The position numbers were made by a program, and so were the translations under genes. This document shows positions 1 to 5,287 of a DNA stretch of 5,977 nucleotides, in pieces (position 1 is the first letter of the stretch; the number at the start of each line of letters is the position of its first letter). Below the pieces are notes generated by a model. That model was not told the origin of the DNA. It did no database searches and worked only from the letters and a program-made list of their open reading frames with translations. Location of the stretch: NCBI GenBank assembly GCA_012510335.1, contig JAAZIF010000073.1, forward strand, positions 1 through 5,977, read 5' to 3'. Source of the DNA: Methanomicrobiales archaeon (GTDB lineage Archaea > Halobacteriota > Methanomicrobia > Methanomicrobiales > Methanoculleaceae).

Positions 1-267
1 ACCGGGCTCTTCCGCCCGACGTTTGAGGGGTGGCGGATGATCCCGGAGGGCTACCGGGTCAGGATCGATGCGTTCGTGCCGCAGGGTGATGTCCTCGCCC
101 CCGGTGTCGTGGACTGCGACCCCCGGATACGGGAGGGCGATGAGGTCTTCGTGGAAGGGCCGCTCGCGCTCGCCACCGGCCGGGCGATGATGGGGGCGGA
201 CGAGATGCTCCGCTCCGGGCGCGGTGTCGCGGTGCGGATCCGGAAGACGAAGAAACTGGAGGAGTGA
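1..267 (+). CDS. arcS: C-terminal PUA domain of an archaeosine synthase (ArcS)-like tRNA modification protein, 5' truncated
   Basis: The reading frame is open from base 1 (first codon ACC) to the TGA at 265-267, so this is the last 88 residues of a longer protein; the ATG at 37 is internal. Seen: a compact PUA-type domain with the pattern D-F/A-V-P-x-G-D-V-L-A-P-G-V, then D-P-R-I-R-x-G-D-E-V, G-R-A-M-M and R-G-V-A-V-R-I-R, ending in a Lys/Glu tail. Known: this arrangement closes ArcS/TGT-family archaeal proteins, where the PUA domain grips the tRNA elbow or acceptor stem. ArcS acts in converting preQ0 at G15 of tRNA to archaeosine. The F-x-P-T-x-E-G run before the domain and the G-D-V-L-A-P-G wording fit ArcS better than archaeal TgtA. 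Another PUA-bearing RNA modification enzyme cannot be excluded because the catalytic part lies outside the window. It converges on the next gene with 7 bp between stops. Confidence 0.6.
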   Translation, partial: TGLFRPTFEGWRMIPEGYRVRIDAFVPQGDVLAPGVVDCDPRIREGDEVFVEGPLALATGRAMMGADEMLRSGRGVAVRIRKTKKLEE

Positions 268-274
268 GGGCCCC

Positions 275-598
275 CTACTTCTTCGGGACGAGTTTTACCG
301 CCGTCCCGTAGGCTAGGAGCTCCGCCGCCGTCGCCATCGTCTGCGACGTCGTGAACCGTATGTTCACGACCGCATCCGCCCCGAGGTCGCGCGCGGCGTT
401 CGCCATCCGGTTGTATGACTCGGTCCGGGCATCGGAGAGCATATCGGTGTACTCCTCAAGCTCACCGCCGACGAGGCTCTTCAAGCCCGCCATGACGTCT
501 TTTCCCAGGTGTTTCGTCCGTACGGTGTTCCCGAAGACCACGCCGAGGATCTCACCCACAGCGTAGCCCGGTACATCAGAAGTCGTTGTCAGTATCAT
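275..598 (-). CDS. UPF0145/YbjQ family protein (putative heavy-metal-binding domain)
   Basis: A complete 107-residue protein of the UPF0145 (DUF74, YbjQ) family. Seen: the family's opening M-I-L-T-T-T, then G-Y-x-V-G-E-I-L-G-V-V-F-G-N-T-V, a central A-R-T-E-S-Y-N-R-M helix, the L-G-A-D-A-V-V-N-I-R-F strand, and the closing Y-G-T-A-V-K-L-V. The length is normal for the family. No signal peptide or membrane segment is visible, so it is probably cytosolic. Known: family members form oligomers and carry a 'heavy-metal-binding' label, but no reaction is established. The ATG at 596-598 is chosen because relatives begin M-I-L-T-T-T and AGGGAG (607-612) sits 8 nt before it. An upstream in-frame GTG at 605-607 would add three residues and overlap the previous stop as GTGA. 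It follows the small membrane protein gene and is probably cotranscribed with it. Confidence 0.85.
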   Translation of the reverse strand: MILTTTSDVPGYAVGEILGVVFGNTVRTKHLGKDVMAGLKSLVGGELEEYTDMLSDARTESYNRMANAARDLGADAVVNIRFTTSQTMATAAELLAYGTAVKLVPKK

Positions 599-603
599 CA
601 AGT

Positions 604-759
604 TCACTCCCTGATCTCCTCGATGGCTTCCTCGCGCCCCCGCCAGATGATCAACGCGACGCCGAGCACGATGAGCGGTACACCAAAGATAGGCACGAGA
701 AGCGCGACCACCACGCCTATGGCAGTCAGGGCAATACCCCAGAGCGTCTGGCTCTGCAT
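604..759 (-). CDS. Small two-helix membrane protein of unknown function (51 aa)
   Basis: A 51-codon frame from ATG (757-759) to TGA (604-606). Seen: a short polar N-terminus (M-Q-S-Q-T), a hydrophobic helix at about residues 7-22, a P-I-F-G-V-P turn at 23-28, a second hydrophobic helix at about 29-39, then W-R-G-R and an acidic amphipathic tail (E-E-A-I-E-E-I-R-E). This predicts a helical hairpin in the membrane with both ends on one side. The basic W-R-G-R next to the second helix suggests the cytoplasmic side by the positive-inside rule. An in-frame TAG lies just upstream, so the start cannot move far. A TATA-like box at 787-794 is positioned for a nearly leaderless mRNA. The stop lies 5 bp before the UPF0145 start. 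I do not recognise a characterised family; similar short hairpin proteins are common in methanogens. That it is a real gene is inferred from the hydrophobic pattern, coupling and promoter. Confidence 0.7.
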   Translation of the reverse strand: MQSQTLWGIALTAIGVVVALLVPIFGVPLIVLGVALIIWRGREEAIEEIRE

Positions 760-919
760 ACTTATCTACTGTGATGGATTCAGGGATAATTATTCGGCTT
801 CTTCCTTCTCCTCTCGATCTGCCCCGGCGTAGAATAGCTGAAGTAATGAGGTTTGAGTCATAATGTGTATGGAAGCGTTAGATAAGGTCTGATGTTACCA
901 TAGACCAGGATTATCAGGA
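760..919. other. Divergent intergenic spacer
   Basis: These 160 bp separate the minus-strand small membrane protein unit from the plus-strand Nfn-type genes and are clearly more AT-rich than the coding DNA around them. The only frames inside are trivial, for example a 9-codon ATG frame at 863-892. Plus-strand TATA candidates are CATAATGTGTAT (859-870) and GTTAGATAA (877-885). Either could give a start of transcription upstream of the Shine-Dalgarno site at 916-920, and neither is strong enough to choose. No clear operator dyad or riboswitch was found. Confidence 0.6.
786..797 (-). promoter_or_regulatory. Probable archaeal TATA box/BRE for the small membrane protein-UPF0145 unit
   Basis: On the minus strand the bases read CCGAATAATTAT, an AT-rich box in a GC-rich context, preceded by a purine-rich GGAAGAAG stretch that could serve as BRE. 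The box centre is about 31 nt before the ATG at 759. With the usual spacing of about 26 nt, transcription would begin only a few bases before the start codon, giving a nearly leaderless message. This agrees with the absence of a good Shine-Dalgarno site there. The core ATAATTAT (786-793) is also a perfect 8-bp palindrome. Confidence 0.45.
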
Positions 920-920
920 G
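916..920 (+). promoter_or_regulatory. Shine-Dalgarno site that selects the TTG start of nfnA
   Basis: AGGAG lies directly against the GTG at 920-922, too close to serve it, but 8 nt before the TTG at 929-931, which is ideal spacing. Initiation at that TTG yields a protein starting M-Y-R-V, the usual beginning for this family. Confidence 0.65.
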
Positions 921-928
921 TGAAACGG

Positions 929-1780
929 TTGTACAGGGTGGAATTGGCGATCAAACTCGCCGACCGGGTTTACGAATACTGGATACGTGCGCCGCAGGTG
1001 GCGCAGCATGCAAGGGCAGGCCAGTTTCTCATCCTGCGCCTGCATGAGAGGGGCGAGCGGATACCACTCACGATATCCGCAGTCAGGGGAGATGCCGTCA
1101 GGGTGATATTTATGGCCGTCGGCAAGACGACCCAGGAGCTTGCGACGCTCCGCGCGGGGGACAGCATCATGGACGTCGCAGGACCGCTCGGAAGGCCGAG
1201 CGAGATCGCCCGTTACGGAACCTGCTGCGTCGTCGGCGGCGGTGTCGGGATCGCAGGCACCCCCCTCATAGCAGAGGAGCTCAAGCGCGCAGGCAACCAC
1301 GTCATAGGGATCATAGGGGCGCGTAGCGCCGACCTCCTGGTGCTGGAGGATGAGATGCGCGGGATATGCGACGAGCTCTACGTCACGACCGACGACGGGA
1401 GCAGGGGCGCCCACGGGTTTGCGGCCGATGTCCTGAAGAGGCTGCTCGGAGAGAGGGTGATCGACTGCGTCTGGATCATCGGGCCTGCCATAATGATGAA
1501 GATCACATCCGGCGTTACCGCCCCCTACGGCGTGAAGACATACGTGAGCCTCAACCCGATCATGGTCGATGGGACCGGTATGTGTGGATCCTGCCGGGTG
1601 ACCGTCGGCGGAGAGACGAAGTTTGCCTGCGTCGACGGCCCCGAGTTCGACGCCCACCAGGTCGACTTCGTCGAACTGATGCAGCGGCAGCGGATCTACA
1701 CCGGCCAGGAGAAGATCTCGCTCGAACGCTACGCCGAACACCAGTGCCGGTGCGGCGAAGGGGGCGGCAGCCATGGCTGA
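929..1780 (+). CDS. nfnA: NfnA/SudB-type subunit: FAD, NAD(H)-binding and [2Fe-2S] small subunit of ferredoxin:NADP oxidoreductase
   Basis: A 283-residue cytosolic flavoprotein of the ferredoxin-NADP reductase fold, the family often annotated 'sulfide/dihydroorotate dehydrogenase-like'. Residue numbers are from the TTG start. Seen: an N-terminal FAD-binding barrel with G-E-R-I-P-L-T-I (42-49), a nucleotide-binding domain with V-V-G-G-G-V-G-I-A-G (101-110), and a C-terminal iron-sulfur module D214-G-T-G-M-C219-G-S-C222 with C234 in F-A-C-V-D-G-P. Known: in Nfn the small-subunit [2Fe-2S] cluster has one Asp and three Cys ligands, exactly this set. Role: in Nfn, FAD takes electrons from NADH while the partner handles NADPH and ferredoxin. 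The C-terminus carries an extra C273-R-C275 before a Gly-rich end. The start is set by AGGAG at 916-920; the GTG at 920 would give 286 residues. The stop overlaps the partner's start by 8 bp. Physiological substrates cannot be fixed from sequence. Confidence 0.87.
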   Translation: MYRVELAIKLADRVYEYWIRAPQVAQHARAGQFLILRLHERGERIPLTISAVRGDAVRVIFMAVGKTTQELATLRAGDSIMDVAGPLGRPSEIARYGTCCVVGGGVGIAGTPLIAEELKRAGNHVIGIIGARSADLLVLEDEMRGICDELYVTTDDGSRGAHGFAADVLKRLLGERVIDCVWIIGPAIMMKITSGVTAPYGVKTYVSLNPIMVDGTGMCGSCRVTVGGETKFACVDGPEFDAHQVDFVELMQRQRIYTGQEKISLERYAEHQCRCGEGGGSHG

Positions 1781-3116
1781 CCGGCCGGCCAGCGTCCGGA
1801 TCAATGACTTCGAAGAGGTTGATACCGGTCTCACCCCCGATGAGGCGATCGCCGAGGCGGAGCGCTGCCTCCAGTGCAAAAAACCGCTCTGCGTAAAAGG
1901 CTGTCCCGTCTGCATAGATATACCGGCGTTCGTCCACGCGGTCGCCGAAGGAGACTTCAGGGGGGCTGCGCGGACCCTCAAGGAGCAGAACATGCTCCCT
2001 GCCATCTGCGGGCGGGTATGTCCGCAGGAGACGCAGTGCGAGGGGGCCTGCGTCCTCGGCATCAAGGAGACCCCGGTCAGGATCGGTGCGCTCGAGAGGT
2101 TCGTGGCTGACTGGGAGCGGCAGGAGGGTGCCGAACTCCCGGAGGTCGCCCGGCCGACCGGGAAGCGTGTGGCTGTCGTAGGGTCCGGGCCGGCGGGGCT
2201 GACGGCCGCGGCCGGGGTCGCCCGCGCCGGCCACGCCGTCACGATCTTTGAGTCGCTCCACGAGGCTGGCGGCGTCCTCACCTACGGCATCCCCTCGTTC
2301 CGGCTCCCGGAGGACGTAGTCAGGGCGGAGATCGACCAGGTGCTCGCCCTCGGTGTCAGGTTGAAGAAGAACCACCTTGCAGGTAGAAGCGTCAGCATCG
2401 ACGAACTCCTCGGCTACGACGCGGTCTTCCTCGCGACCGGCGCGGGGCTCCCTGTGTTCATGGGTATCCCCGGTGAGAACAGAAACGGCGTCTATTCAGC
2501 AAACGAGTTCCTCACGAGGGTGAACCTTATGCATGCTGATGCGTTTCCCGGGTTCGACACGCCGGTCCTGCACGGGGCACGCGTTGCGGTGATCGGCGGC
2601 GGGAACGTCGCGATGGATTCCGCCCGGGTGGCGCGCCGTATGGGTGCAAAGGTCTTCCTGGTCTACCGGCGGCGCGAGGAGGATATGCCGGCACGAAAGG
2701 TTGAGGTCTCCCACGCGAGGGAGGAGGGGATCGAGTTTGTCACCTGCACAAACCCGATCCGGATCCTCGGTGAGGAGTGCGTCATCGGGCTTGAGTGCGT
2801 GGAGATGTCGCTCTGCGACCTCGATGAGAGCGGCCGCCCGTCCCCGGAGCCGATCCCGGGGAGCGAGTTTATAATCGATGTGGATATGGTGATCCAGGCG
2901 ATCGGCACAGGCCCAAACCCGCTACTCGTCTCCCTGATCCCGGGGCTTGAGCGCGGCCGGAGGGGGAACGTCGTCGTCGACGATAACGGCAGGACGTCCA
3001 TCCCCCACGTCTACGCCGGCGGGGATATAGCCACCGGCGCCGCGACAGTGATCGAGGCTATGGGCTCGGCAAAACGGGCGGCGGCAGCGATGAACGCGAT
3101 GCTGAAGGGAGAGTGA
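1773..3116 (+). CDS. nfnB: NfnB/SudA-type subunit: two [4Fe-4S], FAD, NADP(H)-binding large subunit (glutamate synthase small chain-like)
   Basis: A 447-residue protein, full length for the family. Seen: an N-terminal iron-sulfur domain with C32-x2-C35-x4-C40-x3-C44-P, then C79-G-R-V-C83-x5-C89-x3-C93 and I-G-A-L-E108-R-F; an FAD Rossmann motif G-S-G-P-A-G (137-142); G-G-V-L-T-Y-G-I-P (166-174); a second dinucleotide motif G-G-G-N-V-A-M-D (275-282); Y-R-R-R-E-E-D-M-P-A-R (298-308); and Y-A-G-G-D (414-418), which closes the FAD site. Aligning by eye with dihydropyrimidine dehydrogenase, C32/C35/C40/C93 would bind one [4Fe-4S] cluster and C44/C83/C89/E108 the other. The Glu ligand is the feature that distinguishes Nfn-like clusters. 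The 8-bp overlap with nfnA implies translational coupling and equal subunits. No glutamate synthase large subunit is nearby, so electron-bifurcating NADH/ferredoxin:NADP exchange or sulfide/polysulfide reduction is more likely than glutamate synthesis. C47 is an additional, non-ligand cysteine. Confidence 0.88.
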   Translation: MADRPASVRINDFEEVDTGLTPDEAIAEAERCLQCKKPLCVKGCPVCIDIPAFVHAVAEGDFRGAARTLKEQNMLPAICGRVCPQETQCEGACVLGIKETPVRIGALERFVADWERQEGAELPEVARPTGKRVAVVGSGPAGLTAAAGVARAGHAVTIFESLHEAGGVLTYGIPSFRLPEDVVRAEIDQVLALGVRLKKNHLAGRSVSIDELLGYDAVFLATGAGLPVFMGIPGENRNGVYSANEFLTRVNLMHADAFPGFDTPVLHGARVAVIGGGNVAMDSARVARRMGAKVFLVYRRREEDMPARKVEVSHAREEGIEFVTCTNPIRILGEECVIGLECVEMSLCDLDESGRPSPEPIPGSEFIIDVDMVIQAIGTGPNPLLVSLIPGLERGRRGNVVVDDNGRTSIPHVYAGGDIATGAATVIEAMGSAKRAAAAMNAMLKGE

Positions 3117-3136
3117 GCCGGAGAGGGAATGCCCCC

Positions 3137-3661
3137 TCAGGAGGCTATATACTCAAGTGCCCGGGCGAGTGCGGCCATGAGCTCCTCCTCTTTATCTGCA
3201 TACTCATACAGCGCCCGGTAGAGCATTAAGGCGAGATCGCAACCGTAGATATCGATCGCTTCTTCCGGCGTTATGGGGCCTGCGTATGAGTCGACCCGTA
3301 TATCGGTGGTTGTGTACATCATCTCGTAGAACTTCCCCTCCTCATCGAGGACGCATACCTGTGTATCGACGGGTTTTGTCGGGTCGTCGGGGCGGAACGG
3401 GAGCGGTTCGGCCTTCCCGAGTACGATCATCTTATTCCTGTAGTACTCCTGGTCATAGAGTTCCCCGGACGCCTCCCTCTTTGCGCGCCGGAGTATCTCA
3501 AGCCCGATCGTTCCCACGGCAGGCGCCGTATCGACGGCCATCCGCGCGACGAGCGCCCCGATCCTCTCCCGGAGCTCCCCGGCCGTCCCTTCCTTCTTCT
3601 CCTGGAGATCCTCGATGGTCTCAAGGAGCCTCGCGTATCCCTCTTCGATGATCGGATCCAT
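3137..3661 (-). CDS. Conserved-looking hypothetical protein downstream of the metal ABC importer
   Basis: A 174-residue soluble-looking protein that I do not recognise. Seen: a charged, probably helical N-terminal third (about 1-63, rich in Glu, Arg and Lys, with L-L-E-T-I-E-D-L-Q-E-K-K); a middle part with short strands and a Pro/Asp linker (F-R-P-D-D-P-T-K-P), followed by V-C-V-L-D-E-E-G-K-F-Y-E; and a helical, acidic C-terminus. There is no signal peptide, membrane segment or clear metal motif, and only two cysteines. The start chosen is ATG (3659-3661) because AGGTGA (3664-3669), matching the archaeal anti-Shine-Dalgarno, lies just before it. A GTG at 3665-3667 would add two residues but falls inside that site. 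It begins 49 bp after the permease stop on the same strand, with no obvious TATA box between, so read-through from the importer is plausible. It converges on nfnB, leaving 20 bp. Confidence 0.75.
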   Translation of the reverse strand: MDPIIEEGYARLLETIEDLQEKKEGTAGELRERIGALVARMAVDTAPAVGTIGLEILRRAKREASGELYDQEYYRNKMIVLGKAEPLPFRPDDPTKPVDTQVCVLDEEGKFYEMMYTTTDIRVDSYAGPITPEEAIDIYGCDLALMLYRALYEYADKEEELMAALARALEYIAS

Positions 3662-3663
3662 CT

Positions 3664-3669
3664 TCACCT
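3664..3669 (-). promoter_or_regulatory. Shine-Dalgarno site fixing the start of the hypothetical gene
   Basis: Minus-strand AGGTGA, part of the archaeal consensus GGAGGTGAT, lies 2 nt before the ATG at 3661. Because it pairs with the 5' part of the anti-Shine-Dalgarno, this short gap equals normal spacing. It excludes the overlapping GTG at 3667. Confidence 0.55.
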
Positions 3670-3710
3670 AACTCTTGCGTCTGCCCGCATAAGCACACCG
3701 GTTTGTGATG

Positions 3711-4520
3711 CTACCCGCCCTGCCGGAGGCGTTCGAGACCTAGGGCGCCCGCATACGCAAGCGTGCTCACGAGTATGATCGTCGCACCCGACGGTACGTC
3801 CGCAAGGTAGGAGAGCCATATCCCGGCCACGGTGAATATGATGCCGAGGGCGGCGGCGCCAAGCATCATGCTCCATATGCGGGTGGCATGAATCCGGCTG
3901 ATCGCTGCCGGGATCGTGAGGAGCGCTATAACAAGTATTATACCGACCACCCGTATGAGCATCACAACAGTCAGGGCTATCAGCACGAGGAGGAGGAGCG
4001 AGAGCCCCTCAACCGGGAGGTTCATGACCTTTGCGTAATCCGGGTCAAAGGTGACCGCCTGGAGCTCCCGGTAGAGGAAGGCCACCACGGCGATGATGAC
4101 GGCGGTGAGGACCGCCATCAGGAGGATATCCCCCCGGGGCACGAGGAGGATGTTTCCAAAGAGGTAGGAGAAGAGGTCGGGGGCAAACCCCGGTGTCAGG
4201 TAGACGAAGAGGATGCCGAGCGCCATACCGGCCGCCCAGACCGCGCCTATGAGCGTATCCATCTGCTGCTTTGCCCGGAGCTGGAGCAGACCCATCCCGA
4301 GCGCTGTTGCGACGGTGAACCCGGCAGCGCCTGCGAGCGGGTCGATACCGAGGTAGTAGCCGAGTCCTATGCCGCCGAAGGCCGCGTGGGATATCCCGCC
4401 GCTGATCGCGACCATCCGCCGCACCACGACGTATGTGCCTATGATGCCGCAGGCGATGCTCGCAAGCATCCCGGCGATGAACGCATTCCTGAAGAACTCA
4501 AACCCGAGCACCTCAAACAT
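3711..4520 (-). CDS. znuB: Zinc/manganese-type ABC importer permease (ABC-3 family)
   Basis: A 269-residue integral membrane protein of the ABC-3 (ZnuB/MntB) family. It forms, as a dimer, the channel through which the metal released by the binding protein crosses the membrane. Seen: about eight hydrophobic segments near residues 12-33, 42-58, 63-82, 90-109, 131-150, 172-205 (probably two helices), 217-238 and 244-262. The family signature G-G-I-S-H-A-A-F-G-G-I-G-L-G occupies 41-54 after R-R-M-V-A-I-S. The loop T-F-D-P-D-Y-A-K-V-M-N at 157-167 fits the cytoplasmic helix that meets the ATPase. The length is typical. The ATG at 4518-4520 follows the ATPase stop by 2 bp and is preceded by GGAGG (4528-4532) with a 7-nt spacer, placed inside the end of the ATPase gene. 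This points to coupled translation. Confidence 0.92.
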   Translation of the reverse strand: MFEVLGFEFFRNAFIAGMLASIACGIIGTYVVVRRMVAISGGISHAAFGGIGLGYYLGIDPLAGAAGFTVATALGMGLLQLRAKQQMDTLIGAVWAAGMALGILFVYLTPGFAPDLFSYLFGNILLVPRGDILLMAVLTAVIIAVVAFLYRELQAVTFDPDYAKVMNLPVEGLSLLLLVLIALTVVMLIRVVGIILVIALLTIPAAISRIHATRIWSMMLGAAALGIIFTVAGIWLSYLADVPSGATIILVSTLAYAGALGLERLRQGG

Positions 4521-4522
4521 CT

Positions 4523-5287
4523 CTAATCCTCCGGATGCTCCGGGAGGATCCTGTGCGGAACCCCGTGTGCTATCAGGTCCACCGGGCAGTGGTATGCGGC
4601 CTCGATCATATCGGGCGTGATCTCGGCGTTGTCGTGCGTGTAGAGGCGCCGGTTCAGGCAGGCGACCCGGGTCACGCGCCCCGGGAGCACCCCGATATCA
4701 TGGGTCACGAGGACGACTGCCATCCGCCTGCGGAGGTGGTCAAGGATATCGTAGAACTCTACCGTCGTCGGGGCGTCCACGTAGACCGTCGGTTCGTCGA
4801 GGAGGAGCACCTTCGGATCGCTGACGAGCGCCCGGGCGATGATCGCCCGCTGCTGCTCCCCGCCCGAGAGGTTCTGGATCTGCCGGTCGGCGAGTTCGGT
4901 GATCCGCATGGTCTTGAGCGTCTCATCCACACGCGCATGATCCTCCCTGCCGTAGCGCCTTGGACGGTGGGTGATGTGGCCGAGGCGACCGGAGAGAACC
5001 ATCTCCCGGACGGTGATCGGGTACTGGAAATCAAACGCCCTGAACTGCGGGACGTAGCCGAGATACTTTCGCATCGCCGGATCCCTGCTGCCGTTGATCC
5101 TGACCTCACCGCGGCAGGGGGTGAGGAGGCCGAGGATCACCCGGAGGAGCGTTGTCTTCCCGCCACCGTTCGGCCCGATTATGGCATAAAAGTCGTCCGG
5201 GTAGATTTTGAGACTCACGCCCTCAAGCAGGGTCTGGCCGCGCAGCCTGACCCAGACGTCGTCGACCTCGATCACGGGGGTGTTCAT
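4523..5287 (-). CDS. znuC: Zinc/manganese-type ABC importer ATP-binding protein
   Basis: A 254-residue cytosolic ATPase that powers the importer. Seen: Walker A G-P-N-G-G-G-K-T (38-45), Q-loop Gln81 in Y-V-P-Q, signature L-S-G-G-E (140-144), Walker B L-L-L-D-E (161-165) and switch His196 in V-T-H-D, so it should be catalytically competent. The C-terminal C-P-V-D-L-I-A-H-G-V-P-H-R (234-246) is characteristic of ZnuC/MntA-like ATPases of this importer class. The D-loop reads V-Y-V-D, with Tyr where this class usually has a small residue. The ATG (5285-5287) overlaps the binding-protein stop as ATGA, and a GGGAG site lies 9 nt upstream within the end of that gene. Tight packing with both neighbours indicates one operon. 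Zinc is favoured over manganese only through the partner binding protein. Confidence 0.93.
   Translation of the reverse strand: MNTPVIEVDDVWVRLRGQTLLEGVSLKIYPDDFYAIIGPNGGGKTTLLRVILGLLTPCRGEVRINGSRDPAMRKYLGYVPQFRAFDFQYPITVREMVLSGRLGHITHRPRRYGREDHARVDETLKTMRITELADRQIQNLSGGEQQRAIIARALVSDPKVLLLDEPTVYVDAPTTVEFYDILDHLRRRMAVVLVTHDIGVLPGRVTRVACLNRRLYTHDNAEITPDMIEAAYHCPVDLIAHGVPHRILPEHPED

Noticed and set aside
266..277. GGGCCC palindrome between the convergent ArcS-like and UPF0145 genes
   Set aside because: It is a 6-bp palindrome with no loop and no T-tract, common in GC-rich DNA, so there is no support for a terminator.
914..2281. Long minus-strand open frame of about 455 codons, and a second one at 1560-2375, opposite nfnA/nfnB
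   Set aside because: They lie antisense to two genes with clear motifs throughout. The translations are rich in Pro, Arg, Ser and Ala with no recognisable domain, as expected for shadow frames in GC-rich DNA.
1773..3116. Reading the large subunit as a true glutamate synthase (GltD/GltA)
   Set aside because: There is no glutamate synthase large subunit nearby, and the overlapping partner is the FAD/[2Fe-2S] small subunit typical of Nfn/Sud complexes.
3694..3707. Imperfect inverted repeat CACACCGGTTTGTG before the hypothetical gene
   Set aside because: Only 4 bp pair around a 6-base loop, which is easily due to chance. It is not backed by a promoter or a second copy.
3888..4526. Plus-strand open frame opposite the permease gene, rich in Glu, Asp, His and Arg
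   Set aside because: Its odd composition is the direct complement of hydrophobic transmembrane codons on the real minus-strand gene. It shows no plausible start signal.
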